64,000 bases of DNA from Escallonia rubra. Taxonomy: Eukaryota; Streptophyta; Magnoliopsida; Escalloniales; Escalloniaceae. The notes beneath the pieces are model-generated. The model worked only from the letters and a program-made list of their open reading frames with translations. It made no database searches and had not been told where the DNA came from. Positions 1 through 10,412 of this stretch are shown here, one piece after another. The position numbers and the translations under genes are program-made. Each line of letters opens with the position of its first letter. The first letter of the stretch is position 1. The DNA is taken from the NCBI GenBank assembly GCA_033065855.1, contig JAVXUO010001650.1, forward strand, positions 62,001 to 126,000, in the 5' to 3' direction.

Positions 1-2821
1 GTTGGATGATGAATTTATGGCTGTGAGGTGCGTGTTGTGAAAATAGTGAGTTCAGGGATTTGCATGTATACGGGTTTGTGGGTTCGGTAGTGTTGTAGCC
101 GTGAGATGGAGTTGCCGCCAAAGGAGTTGGCTTCTCCGGTGAATTTCTAAGTTTTCTGCTATGTTATGTAATGGTTTTGAAAGGGATTATGGCTGCTGGG
201 TATTTTAAATGGATCAGCCGTGTGTATTGTAAATGGGTATTGCACGAACTGTAGGGATGGTTGTGGAACAATGCCGAAGATGATGCAAATCTAATGGTAG
301 GTGCTGTGTGGTGATGTCAATCGCTGGCGTTGGTGCGATGGCACTCGCCGATAGCCGAATTTGGATGGGGTAGTGTCTGGGGGGTAATGTTAAGACGGCG
401 TAAGTGTGTTTGGCAGGTGAGATAGTGAGTGTTTTGCCTGTGTGAATGAGTGAGTGTGTGAGTTGCAAGGAAAAGAGAGAGGGATGACAGTGGGTTATTG
501 CTGTGATATTGTCTGTGTTTGGGTGTAAAGTGGGTTCTATGTGAAAGGGTAAAGAGTGGGGAAACTGCTAGGAAGAAAGTGTAGTAAATAGTGTGTGTGT
601 AAAGGTTTGTGAGTAGTGAAAGGCTAAAGATTCATGCCGTGAGCTGTAATGGAAGCTGAGTGTTCACGTGTGCATGTGTGTGTAGAGTGAAATGGGGGGT
701 AGAGTTGCGTGTGTGAAGGGAGGTGCATGAGTGTGTGTACCTGCGTAGTGTGTAGTATGAGAGTGTGAGTTGTTATGTGATATGAACTGGAAGAAGGAAA
801 GCAAGGCAGGTAGTGTCTATGTTGGTGCTGAATACATGTTTGCAAATGGGCCGGTGTGTGTGTGAGTATATTGTATGCATGAAAGGGGAAGAAGCTACTG
901 CCACGAGGCAGTAGCTGTGATGTGAGTAGGTTGTGAGATTTTATGTGGGTTGTGACAGATAAGAAGGGAAATGCAGATTGGGTTTGACGTTAAGTTTGCA
1001 TGTGCATATGTTAATGCACGCTTATTGTTAGAACATGAAAATTTTCAGTATAATACTTTAGACCATATTAGAATTCTTGGCAAAGTTTTATAATTTTCTG
1101 TAATCGTATGAATTTTTAGTATTTTCTGTAATTTCAGATTTGTAAAATTGTTTTGGAGACCTTATACCCAGAAACTGTTTTGGGAAAAATTATAGTAATG
1201 TCTTCATGGTATAATTAAGACTCGGTAAGAGTTTGATGATTTTTGGGGTTGAATTGCTATGGTTTCCATAGCGCATTATTTTTAGCAATACAGATATTTG
1301 AAAAATAGTTTTAATGCCTTTTGATTTCTGATTTATATTTTTATAATTTTTATACATATTTAAAAGTTAATATAAAAATTATGGGACTTGTTTTGCAGCT
1401 GGAAGTAATTATGGCTATTATTGGATTTTATTGTATTTAAATAAATTATTTTAAATAAAAAATATTCAAAAATTCAGAAAATTCATATTCTGACTTTTAT
1501 TAATATTTTAAGCTATAAAAATATTTTAGTGAAATTTATTATGAATTTTAGAGTGTCATTATACGTTAAGGAGTGTGTAGGATTTTCGGTTAGGCTGGCC
1601 GTGTGCGGGAACCGTTTTGAGTGCGCGAATTCGTAGAGAGTGGAGTACGCAGTGGGTAGTCGATATTAGGGTTTATCGTGTATTTTACATAAATTATGTT
1701 CTAACAAGTAAATTGTCAATCTAGGTTTATTCAGAAAATATTGATCGAGGATTGATAGCATCGCTTAGCTTGGACCGAGGTAAGGGATTTCTATCCGAAC
1801 CCCATTTCGTTATTCTGTTTTCAAATGCTTATAACAACAATTTTACAAACTAGATCGAATGTTGATTTTTATTGATCGATATAAAATGTTTTTTTTAAAT
1901 TACCCGTGAAACCCTAAATTGAGCCTTATAGCGATCGTTTGGAATTCTGTTTCATCTAATCTTAGAATCCATTGTTCATTTGATATGTTTATTGATTGCT
2001 CATCGTAAAGCATTTTTAAATTCTATTTATTACTTCTCAATGTTGACATGAGTTAGTAACTTGGGAGCCATAAGGATGGTCTGTATTGTTGGCGTTATAA
2101 GGATGGTCTGTTGGATGGGTTTAACTAGTACCTAGATGGACTAGTCAGTGTACATATGCATATGTAAGTGTATCGAGCACTGCCGGGGTGGCTTTGCTTC
2201 TGTACTGCTCATGTTCAACGTTTCCTATTTATGTTTATTGCGCTTTAAGTGTTTTTAAAAATGGTTATCGATTTAAGGGAACTGAGTTGATACTCATCCC
2301 TTTGTTTATATTGAAATGTTGTGGTTTTCTTTGAAAACCCTTTTCAAATTTATCGTTTGATTGTATATAAAAAGATTGTTTGAAACGCTCTGTTTCTCCG
2401 CCTTCAAAATTTTGTATTGGTTTAAATGTCAAATCGTCCGTATCGTTTTCTTATTTTTAAATCTTTGTGCGACCTTACTGGGCTCTCAAAAGCTCACTCC
2501 CCTTTGACTTCCTTTCCGCAGGTGACAGCCAGCAGTAGGTTACCTGAATATGGATTAGAGCCGAGCGAGCGTAAGGAAGTGAATTAAATTTTAGTATTGA
2601 TTGTTAAGACCCCTACGCGGGTAAACTTCTTGGTTATATTTAAATTGATTTGAGGAAATTGTAATGATTAGAGGCTCTGACATAGGTTTTCATAGTTAGT
2701 TATTTGAAATGAAGGTTTTTATGCTATTAAGTATTGATTGTTTTAAACACTCCGGGAGTTCGGGGTGACAACGCTCCGAAAAAGTCCGGGTGTTAAAGCT
2801 CTGAAATTCTGGGATGTTACA
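1..2821 (+). mobile_element. Long Gypsy LTR, family A copy 1 (left end outside window)
   Basis: No gene is visible here. The stretch ends in gggatgttaca at 2821, a typical LTR 3' terminus, and the DNA beyond it is Copia coding sequence. Two blocks match family A copy 2 (32713-36665): 2086-2210 matches about 36040-36165 (both have gcgttataaggatggt then agtacctaxatggactagt), and 2463-2560 matches about 36550-36650 (both have ccttactg.gctctcaaaagctc). The first kilobase is GT-rich, as in the other copies. No primer-binding site follows 2821, so this is probably a solo LTR inserted into the Copia element, but its left end and target duplication cannot be seen. That it is an LTR is well supported; solo status is inference. 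Confidence 0.7.
380..960 (+). repeat. GT-rich low-complexity tract within LTR
   Basis: The plus strand is made of interrupted gtgtgt/gtgag runs (for example near 590-600, 670-690 and 850-865). Similar tracts lie in the other family A copies, at 32715-33250 on the plus strand and as CA-rich sequence at 50675-50840 for the minus-strand copy. Open reading frames here are low-complexity artefacts. Confidence 0.7.
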
Positions 2822-3510
2822 AAAGGAGCTAGTGGTACACCACGTGTTTGCGGTGAAAACAATGGTAGAGGATTGATTGGTAAAACTGAGTATGTGGGCT
2901 AAGGTGGTGGCATCAAGACGGATGTGGACTCCATTCACATATGTGGTCAAAAAGGTAGGTGATTGAGTAGTAAAATGCATGTTGGAGTAGAACATGCGGA
3001 CAAGAGCAGGGTAATAAATGGAAGGTGGAGAGAGAATGGAGAGACAACCCATTCGCTCAAAAAGGCCTGTAAGACCAAGTTGAGTCATTAGATTGACATC
3101 ACTTGGACGACCGGGGACGACCTCCCGATTTACGAAATTTGTATAGTAGGTGATTTGGTCATCGATAGACGGAAAGAAATGGGGAATATGAAGTATATCG
3201 GTAGGGGAAATATAGGGGGTGGACAGGTTGGTGGAGGAGCAGATGAAGAGGAGGCAACATGTGGAGGAGGAGGAGTAGGCACAACAGTACCTGAAGATGA
3301 CGGAGCAGTAGACGGCGGAGGGACATGTGCAGAGGACGATGGACGTGGAGCAGCAGTTGATGTTTGACAAGTGCGGCGGCGGGTGGATGGCGGTGGTGGA
3401 GCAGCAACAGCAGCAGGTGGAGCAACAGTAGAGGAATGAGCCACGTCGGATTCATCGTCAGAGTCAATGACAAGACGACGCCGACTACGAGGGCGTGGGT
3501 TGGAGTCCAT
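2822..3510 (-). pseudogene. Extra ORF downstream of Copia pol, plant transposon-protein domain
   Basis: A probable start lies at about 3510 (MDSNPRPRSRRR). It is followed by an acidic stretch (DSDDESD) and about 80 residues rich in Pro, Ser and Ala. After a frame change near 3170 comes a conserved-looking globular segment, with landmarks YYTNFVNREVVPGRP, LGLTGLFERMGC, LVRMFYSNM and YVNGVHIRLDATTLAHIL. This pattern (a long N-terminal linker, then L-V-R-x-F-Y-x-N and a V-x-G-V strand) is like the 'putative plant transposon protein' domain found in extra ORFs of plant retroelements. I recognise the fold only by this pattern. The ORF is cut at 2822 by the inserted LTR, so the C-terminus is lost. 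Its function is unknown. Confidence 0.6.
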
Positions 3511-3624
3511 GTGGGTCCTTGGAGTGACAGGTGGACTAGAGAGAGAAGAAGAGTAAGAGTCTGTGAAAACGAAGGACAAACAGTGAAAAAAAAGGGAACA
3601 GTAAAAAGTAAAAGTGAAAAAAGG

Positions 3625-3760
3625 GCTATATATAAAGGCAACGAACTTTTAGTCGACTGAAAGTGGACTTTTAGTCGACTGAAAATCCAACAGGTTGTGA
3701 AAAGAGAAAGAGAAATTTTAGTCGACTGAAAATCTTTGAGTCGACTGAAATGACTGTTGA
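3625..3760 (-). promoter_or_regulatory. Candidate internal promoter: four TTTCAGTCGACT palindromes plus TATA
   Basis: On the minus strand, four copies of TTTCAGTCGACT (plus-strand agtcgactgaaa at 3651, 3673, 3720 and 3739) precede a TATA-like TTTATATATAG (plus 3627-3637). A pyrimidine-rich leader of about 115 bp then leads to the ATG of the extra ORF near 3510. TTTCAGTCGACTGAAA is a perfect palindrome. The arrangement of repeats, TATA, leader and ATG looks like a dedicated promoter for the extra ORF. Motif positions are seen; promoter activity is inferred. Confidence 0.5.
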
Positions 3761-3822
3761 GGCATAAGAAGAAGTAAAAAAGACTGAACATTCAAAGAGA
3801 AAGATTTCGGTTAATTGTTTTT

Positions 3823-4587
3823 TTAGCTAAGATCACACATTCCTAAACGACGACGAAGAGAACAGAAGGAGGATTCAGCTAAGAGTTTTGTAAAGATATC
3901 TGCGAGCTGATCTTCAGAGCCAACTTTCTTGAGTTCTATTAACCCTTTCTGAACATTGTCTCGGAGAAAGTGGTGACGAATATCGATGTGCTTAGTGCGC
4001 GAGTGTTGGACATGATTTTTACTAATGTCAATAGCACTGCTAGTGTCGCACATAATAGGAATATGGTCTATTGAGACACCAAAATCTCGTAAAGTTTGAC
4101 GCATCCACAATACTTGGGCACAACAGCTTCCAGCTGCAACATATTCCGCTTCAGCTGTGGAGAGAGCCACAGATGTCTGTTTCTTACTGTGCCACGACAC
4201 TAAAGCATCGCCGAGGAACTGGCAAGTGCCACTAGTACTCTTTCGATCAACAAGACATCCCGCATAATCAGAATCAGAAAAACCTACCAGATCGAGTGAG
4301 GAACTACGAGGATACCAAAGACCTAAGTTTAAAGTGCCAGAGAGATATTTAAAAATACGTTTAACTGTAGAGAGATGAGATTCTTTGGGACAGGCTTGAA
4401 AATGGGCACAAATGCATACACTAAACATTATGTCAGGTCTAGAAGCAGTAAGATAAAGTAAACTACGAATCATACCACGATAAAGTTTGTTATCTACATC
4501 TTTACCATTTTCATCTTTGACAAGATTAACGCTGGGAGAAATAGGGGTATCTCTGGGTTTAGCATTATCCAAGCCAAACCTTTTCAA
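3823..4587 (-). pseudogene. Copia RNase H and RT C-terminal portion
   Basis: An open frame of 254 codons carries the end of Copia RT (RPDIMFSVCICAHFQ, a conserved post-palm motif) and a full Copia RNase H domain. Visible landmarks are SDSDYAGCLVDRKSTSG (first acidic residues), LSTAEAEYVAA (the catalytic Glu region), a CDTSSAID motif near residue 185, and TKHIDIRHHFLRD. The stop is at 3823. This is the best preserved segment of the element, but it is cut off from the upstream RT by a frame break near 4600. RNase H would degrade the RNA strand of the RNA/DNA hybrid during reverse transcription. Confidence 0.85.
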
Positions 4588-4603
4588 AAGCTCCCGTGTG
4601 TAC

Positions 4604-5640
4604 TTAGACTGACTTATAAAAATTTCTTCTTTTGACTGCTTGATTTGAAGTCCAAGGAAAAAAGGTAAGTTCTCTCATCATGCTCATCTCAAATTCCCTG
4701 CGCATATTCTCAGCAAACTCTTGGCATAGATCATTGTTAGTGGCACCAAAAATAATCTCATCAACATATATTTGAACTATTAAAATATGCGAATTACGAA
4801 TTTTCGTAAAGAGAGTAGTATCGACTTTGCCACGAGAGAATCCATGATCAATGAGGAAGCTGCTAAGACGATCGTACCAAGCTCGAGGAGCTTGTTTAAG
4901 ACCGTACAAAGCCTTTTTCAGCTTAAAAACATGATTGGGGTATTTTTCATTTTCAAAACCGGGAGGTTGTTTAACAAAAACTTCCTCCTGTATTACCCCA
5001 TTCAAGAAAGCAATTTTCACGTCCATTTGAAAAAGTTTAAAGTTCATATGACATGAAAATGCCAAAAGCATTCGGATAGCTTAAAGTCGAGCAACTGGGG
5101 CAAAGGTTTCATCAAAATCAACCCCTTCGACTTGATTGTATCCTTGAGCAACTAGTCTAGCCTTGTTACGAACAATATGGCCATTTTCATCAAGTTTGTT
5201 TCGAAAACCCACTTTGTTCCAATGACCTTTTGTTGAACAGGAGCCGGAACTAGTGACCAAACATCGCTTCTCTCAAATTGATTCAATTCATCTTGCATGG
5301 CAAGAATCCACTCAAAATCCTTTAGCGCCTCAGAAATGTTTTTAGGCTCTATTTGAGAAAGAAAAGAAAAATTCGCACAAAAAAGGTTTGCCGTAGATCG
5401 TGTTGTAACTCCGCGTTCCACATTACCAATGACTTGTTCAAATTGATGACTGGAGGAGTATCTCCGGCTTTTTGGAAGAGGCAGAGTCTCGTCACTATTA
5501 TTGTGAGAAGATGTTGAACACTCCCCCTCAGTTGAGGAAACATTAAGTTGGTTGTTCAAATCCAGGGAGAGTTCTTCACTGTCATCACCTACATTCTTAC
5601 TTGGTTTTTCAACGTTAGATTCTTCAAATACTACATGCAT
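4604..5640 (-). pseudogene. Copia integrase tail, linker and reverse transcriptase
   Basis: Two adjoining frames (5152-5640 and 4604-5071). The upstream one has the acidic, Ser-rich linker after integrase, then the start of RT (a W[17 protein letters not shown] segment and GTKWVF). A frame break near 5150-5070 follows, after which RT continues with FQMDVKIAFLNG, the conserved LKKALYGLKQAPRAWYDRL and the catalytic region YVDEIIFGAT. Copia RT normally has YVDD; here the second Asp is Glu, so the enzyme would probably be impaired even if the frame were open. Frameshifts near 4640 and 5120 also break it. Confidence 0.85.
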
Positions 5641-6684
5641 AGATTCTTCGTTCTACGATTATAGATTCTATATGCTTTACTTTTTAATGAATAACCAAGA
5701 AATATTCCCCCACCAGATTTCGCATTGAACTTTCCCAAGTTCTCACGATTGTTCAAAATAAAGCATTTGCAACCGAAAACCTTAAAATAATCGATTTTTG
5801 GTTTTTGATTTGAGAACAATTCGAAAGGTGTTTTATCAAGAATTGGTCTGATGAGTACTCTGTTCAACACGTAACAGGATGTGCTGACGGCTTCGGCCCA
5901 AAAATATTTTGGCAGAGAGTTTTCATGAAAGCATGGTTCTAGCCATTTCTTGCAGAGTACGATTCTTTCTCTCTGCAACCCCATTTTGTTGGGGTGTCCG
6001 AGGAGCAGAAAACTCATGTGAAATGCCATTTTGAATACAAAAAGGAATAAAAAAAATTTCAAATTCACCGCCATGATCATTTCAAATTTTTACAAGCTTC
6101 AACTCCTTCTCATTTTGAAGCTGCTTAACAAGACTGAAGAATTTTTCAAACGCTTCATCCTTATGAGTTAGAAAAAGAACCCAGGTGTATCTGGAGAAAT
6201 CGTCAACAATGACGAATGCATAAAATTTTCCACCTAGGCTGGCATTTCTCGTAGGGCCAAAAAGATCTAAATGAAGGAGTTGAAGAGGGCGAGAGGTGGA
6301 AACAACATTTTTGGCTTGAAAATATGTTTTTGACTGTTTACCATATTGACAGGCATCACAAACTTTATCCTTGATAAACCTTAATTTTGGTAAGCCTCTG
6401 ACAAGGTCTTTCGAGAGAAGTTTCTTGATTAGATCCATGTGAACATGACCTAATCTACGATGCCACAACCAAATATCATTATGCTGAACAGAAAGACACA
6501 CTTCACGAGAAGAGTCAGATGCATCAAAAGATAGAGTATAGATATTACCACCTCTCTTACCAACCAAGGTACCTCCATCTGATACATGACTGATAAGGCA
6601 TTGATCGCCTTCTAACTGAACTTTGTGCCCACTATCGATTAGTTGACTGATACTTATCAAATTGAACTTCAAACCGTCAACCAA
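5631..6684 (-). pseudogene. Copia integrase (HHCC finger and DDE core)
   Basis: Minus-strand ORF 6082-6684 contains the pre-integrase segment (LWHRRLGHVH), a CDACQYGKQ half of the HHCC zinc finger, then core motifs HLDLFGPT and VIVDDFSRYTWVLFL. A stop after LVKI shifts the frame, and the NDHGGEF motif (normally a D-x-GGEF) continues in another phase. ORF 5631-6080 carries the C-terminal part (LPKYFWAEAVSTSCYVLNR, KVFGCKCF, GIFLGYS). Integrase inserts the cDNA copy into the host genome. Two frame breaks, near 6080 and 5990, make this copy inactive. Confidence 0.85.
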
Positions 6685-6878
6685 AGATACGTTATCGATA
6701 GATATGGAACCGGTGCCAATTTTACCTTTACCGATGATCTTCCCATTTGAGTTGTCTCCAAAGGTAACAAGTCCTCCATTTGTCGGGGGATATGTGAGAA
6801 AAGAGAGCGGTCACCTGTCATATGTCTTGAACATCCGCTGTCAAGAATCCATTTGTTGTAATCTACCCTTGCTTTCAA
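6669..6878 (-). pseudogene. Copia aspartic protease fragment
   Basis: A 69-codon frame begins just after gag and shows WILDSGCSRHMTGDRSLF, the Copia protease active-site region with the D-S-G triad. The frame shifts about 20 residues later, and homology continues in the neighbouring frame into the SISQLIDSGHKV segment before the integrase. The protease would process the gag-pol polyprotein. It is broken by the frameshift. Confidence 0.75.
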
Positions 6879-7631
6879 GCATACCTACAACAGATTCTAG
6901 TTTCATTCCTTCAGGTACCCACACTTTCTTGGGTCCTGGAAGATTAGATAAACAAGATTTTGGAACCCAAACTTGTTTCATTTTATTCTTTGTAGTAGAA
7001 GAGAATGACTGATTTTTAATAACATTAAGAGGACAATTTTTAACTAAGTGTCCTTTCTTGTTACATACTGTACAGAGTGTGAATGGAGAGCAAGAAGCCA
7101 AATTTTTGTTAAAGAAATTTTTATAATCTTTTTGCTTCTTTGAAAGATCGTATTCGATTCTACTTTTCTCAAAAACACATCTTTGTCTTCCCAAAAGAAT
7201 ATCCAATTTCTCTCTTCCTTGGGTAAATTTTGAAAGAGTAAAATTCAGATCTTCAATCTTCTTTTCTAAATTAATTTTTTGTATAGAAATATCTTCTAGT
7301 TGAGATTTTAAGAATTCATTTTCAACTGGAACTTTTACTCCTCGGAGAGATTGGATTTCAGAAGACAAAAGAGAGTTTTACTTCTTAGAAGCATTCATAT
7401 TATTTTCTAAAGAAGTATTTTCAAAAATATAAGTTCAATCTTTTCTTGAAACTCTTCCTTTTCCCCTTCTAACTCTTCAACATTATTTATCAAGAAAAAG
7501 GCCTTATTTTTTAGATTGACATTTTTAACTTTTAACTTTTCATAATTTTCATTGAGTTCTAGAAAAGCTGACTGGAGTTCATTATAATCAGGATTTTCAG
7601 AGATTACCATGGAATTATCATCTTTGGCCAT
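6841..7631 (-). pseudogene. Copia gag C-terminal region: coiled coil and second zinc knuckle
   Basis: Two frames (7407-7631 and 6841-7368) encode a Lys/Glu/Leu-rich helical region (NENYEKLKVKNVNLKNK, then FLKSQLEDISIQKINLEKK), probably coiled coil. It is followed by a CCHC-like knuckle CTVCNKKGHLVKNC near residue 105 of the second frame, and then a basic linker toward the protease. They are separated by a frame break near 7370-7410. A second knuckle after a long coiled coil fits SIRE-type Copia gag architecture. Confidence 0.7.
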
Positions 7632-7784
7632 GAAGCAAAGTTGAGCTACTTCATCATCTTCGCTAATTTCTTTGTCACTTTCATCAGAGTCATCCCAAGT
7701 TAGCAGAGCTTTTCTGGACTTGAACTTTTTTTCTTTGAAATCTCGACTGTTGCTGCTTGCAGTCTTGTTCTTGAGTTGCGGACA

Positions 7785-8585
7785 TTATTTTTTGATGTGC
7801 CCAATTCTGCCGCATTCATAGCAGGCATCATAATTTTTCTTTACATTCCAATCACTGTTATTTCTCTGATGTGATTGGTTTGTAGGATTTCTCCTAATCT
7901 TCCCATCTCGCTTGCTTGCAAGAAACTTCTTGAACTTTCGAGTGATGAGAGCCATTTCAGGATCAGAATCGTCACTGCTCTCTGAAGGTTCATGAGAGGT
8001 CTCAGCTTTAAGAGCTAAGTTCTTCTTCTTGGAGGTGGTTTCTTCTTCGTCATGAATTTTCATTGTAATTTCATGAGTCATTAGAGAACCCACCAATTCT
8101 TCAAGCTTCAGCACATTCAAATCCTTTGCCTCTTGAATGGCTGTGAGTTTTGCTTCCCATCTCTTTGGAAGAGATCTGAGAACTTTTCGGACAACTTCTT
8201 TTTTTGGGTAGATTTTACCCAAAATCTTCAGTCCATTTATAATGAGTGTGAATCTGGAGTACATCTTATTTATGGACTCGTGCTCCTTCATCTTGAAGGC
8301 CTCATACTACTGGACCAACATGTTGATCTTGGTCTCTTTTACTTGATTTGTTACTTCATGAGTAACCTCCAACAACCTCCACATTTCTCTGGCAGTCTCA
8401 CATGTTGAGACTTGATTGTACTCATTCATGTCAAGGCCACAGCTGATAATGTTTTTAGCTTTATCATCCATGGAGAAAAGCTGCTCCTCATGAGAGTCCA
8501 TTTCAAGAATTCCTTTCGGAATCTTGGTTCCATCCGGTCCATCCTTCATCGGAATTATAGGACCATTTTCAACAACATACCACAC
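7785..8585 (-). pseudogene. Copia gag (UBN2-type) with in-frame stop, N-terminus lost
   Basis: Two frames in the same phase (8307-8585 and 7785-8291) are separated by a TAG stop at 8309-8307. Landmarks are VWYVVENGP at the 5' edge, AREMWRLLEVTHEVTNQVKE, INKMYSRFTLIINGLKILG, VRKVLRSLPKRWEAK and a CCHC knuckle CYECGRIGHIKK interrupted by a second stop (7787-7785) before its last Cys. This is the capsid/nucleocapsid precursor. Copia gag normally has about 40-60 more residues before VWYVVENG, so the 5' end has been lost. Confidence 0.85.
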
Positions 8586-8595
8586 GTGTGTATCC

Positions 8596-8924
8596 TGACT
8601 TCAATGCATCAAAACAAACATACATCCTTTGAAAGACAGGTGAAAGTAAAGTACTGTCTAATTATTTTTTTTAACATGTAATAGTTTCTTATATTTTCAA
8701 TTAACGTGAAATTACCGCCTAATTATTGTAGTTAACATGTAATTATTACCTTAGATTTTCAATTAAATTAAAGTTACTTCCTAAATATTTTTAACTACAA
8801 TGTAATTACCATCTATATAAAATAACTACTTTATACTTTAAATATCCATCATAACAGGAAGTCAATGATTAAATAATCCATCAAAAAAGTTTGAGATCGT
8901 GCATAGTGGACCCACATTGTTTAC
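8596..8924. repeat. AT-rich spacer with a 61-62-bp tandem repeat (about 3 copies)
   Basis: Three units start at 8658, 8719 and 8781. Each opens with ctaattatt (third copy ctaaatatt), followed by (t)taac.atgtaat.. and attttcaatta. The third unit is more diverged. No coding potential is seen. The stretch sits between the truncated Copia gag and the GC-rich family C LTR, and its origin is unknown. Confidence 0.6.
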
Positions 8925-9270
8925 TGTTGATGCCGAAAGAGGGTCCTTTGCCACGTCGAGGTGCCACAAGGGATGCAATCTGAGTTGGGTTGGCTTCCAA
9001 GTAGGCAGAGCGGAAGACAGCAGGGATGACGTAAGGGCTGAGAGCAAGGCTCCTCAGGCAGGTCACGAGGGCTGGCAGTGTCGCGCAGGCAGGGTGACGA
9101 CGAACAGGGTCAGCAGTCGACAGTCTGTGTCAAGAGTGCAACGTCGAGAGCTCGAAGTCGTAAGCTTAAGTGTCTTTCTCTCACTAGAAATCCAGAGAGA
9201 ATAGGTTTTAGAGAGAGAAAGTGAAAATGGCAAATGAGGCAGAAGTCCTTGAATAAGCTCCAGAATCCAC

Positions 9271-9316
9271 TATATATAGGCACAGATATGCGCGTGTCAT
9301 CAGCCGACACGTGTCG
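9271..9316 (-). promoter_or_regulatory. LTR core promoter: TATA box with a perfect G-box palindrome upstream
   Basis: tatatatagg at 9271-9280 lies about 25 bp downstream (minus strand) of the 12-bp palindrome cgacacgtgtcg (9305-9316), which contains CACGTG. The second copy of this LTR keeps both: ctatttatag at 62395-62404 and gcacgtgtcg near 62432-62441. In plants CACGTG is bound by bZIP and bHLH factors. A G-box next to TATA suggests light- or ABA-responsive transcription, which is inference. Confidence 0.5.
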
Positions 9317-9699
9317 TCCTCTGGGAGTGACACGTCGCCGTAGGGGGTCTCGCAGTCTTGATTGTCCGTCGAATTGCCGGTCCCCGAGTTCGTGTCGTCC
9401 TGCCCTTGCAGCGTCCCTCTGCCTGTCTGAGAAGACTGACCACACTGCGGTAGCATGGTCAGAGTAGCCCGTTGCCCCAGCCTCCAGTCCAAGCCCTTAC
9501 TGAATCCCACGAGATGCGTCAAGAGACGCGCCGAGATCCTGGCAGCGGTGAGGGTTGCCCCTGCAGCCAACTGGTAGGCGTGCCGGCCACGATGCCCTCC
9601 GAGGACCTGCTCCCGTCCCGGAGTGACTCGCGGTTCATTGCCCTGGTGGTGTCGATGATCAATGATAACATGAGCGCACATGCTATGCTTAGGGTCCGT

Positions 9700-10150
9700 G
9701 GCGAGGGGTCCTCGTGCCGGAGCACTACGAGCGGAGCCCCCCCGTGAGTCCGTCGGGTGATTGTGCCGGCGATGGCCTTAGGGTTGTAAGCCCATCCTTG
9801 TTGCGAAGGCAGGAGCCTCCGGTTGATTGTGCCCGCGAGGGCCGGAGCCCGTTGGTTGAGTATGCTGGCGAAGGCCGGAGCCCCCGGCTGATTGTGCCTG
9901 TGAAGGCCGGAGCCCGTCGGTTTGATTGAGCCGGTGAAGGATTCATGGTTGCGGGCCCGTCCCGCCGCGAGGGCCGGAGCCCCGTCACTTCGATTGAGCC
10001 GGCGAGGGCATTAGGGTTGGGCGCCCGTCCTGCCGTGAGGGTCGGAGGCCCGTCCGTTTGAGTGAGCCGGCGAGGGCATTAGGGTTACGCGCCCGTCCCG
10101 CCGTGAGGGCCGGAGCCCCGTCACTTTAATTGAGTCGGCGACAGAGTGTC
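9700..10150. repeat. Degenerate GC-rich tandem repeat in family C LTR
   Basis: The sequence repeats ggccggagccc(c)g.., gattg(t/a)gcc.gcga.gg.. and cccgtcc.gccg(t/c)gagg. Unit length is irregular, about 40 bp at 9800-9920 and about 75 bp at 9920-10140. It corresponds to the 87-bp array of the second copy at 62834-63393. ORFs over it on both strands are repeat artefacts. Confidence 0.65.
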
Positions 10151-10228
10151 GCGCTACTGAAGAAAGCGGGGGACTGTCGTTTGGAGCGAGAAGTCAGTGC
10201 CACTCGGCAAGTTCCCCCCTTCGCAGGG

Positions 10229-10412
10229 CAATGGTGGCCGACCCCCTTGGGGTGGCCGACCCCCTGGGGTGGCTGACCCCCTTGGGGTGGCCGACCCCCT
10301 GGGCTGGCCGACCCCCTTGGGCTGGCCGACCCCTTGGGCTGGCCGACCCCCTTGGGGTGGCCGACCCCTTGGGGTGGCCGACCCCCTTGGGGTGGCCAAC
10401 CCTATTGGGGGG
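10229..10412. repeat. 17-18-bp minisatellite, about 10 units
   Basis: The unit is gtggccgaccccc(t)tggg with c/t and length variants, repeated from about 10229 to 10412. An 18-bp unit keeps several frames open, which explains hexapeptide-repeat ORFs (VADPLG and similar) in all phases. No counterpart is seen in the part of family C copy 2 inside this window. Confidence 0.85.

Larger units (their letters stand above)
2822..8590 (-). mobile_element. Degenerate Copia retrotransposon with an extra 3' ORF, both LTRs missing
   Basis: Reading the minus strand from 8590 down gives gag, zinc knuckle, protease, integrase, RT and RNase H in Copia order (integrase before RT), then an extra ORF past pol. 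The protease site context (DSGCSRHMTGD), the long coiled-coil gag and a post-pol ORF resemble the SIRE/Maximus group; that lineage call is inference. The gag lacks its N-terminus, so the 5' end is truncated near 8590. The 3' end is cut at 2822 by a family A LTR. The frame is broken by in-frame stops (8307-8309, 7785-7787) and several frameshifts, so the element is not autonomous. Confidence 0.85.

Noticed and set aside
3155-3791. Plus-strand and second minus-frame ORFs over the extra Copia ORF
   Set aside because: They are shadows of the Pro/Ser-rich coding stretch read in other frames.
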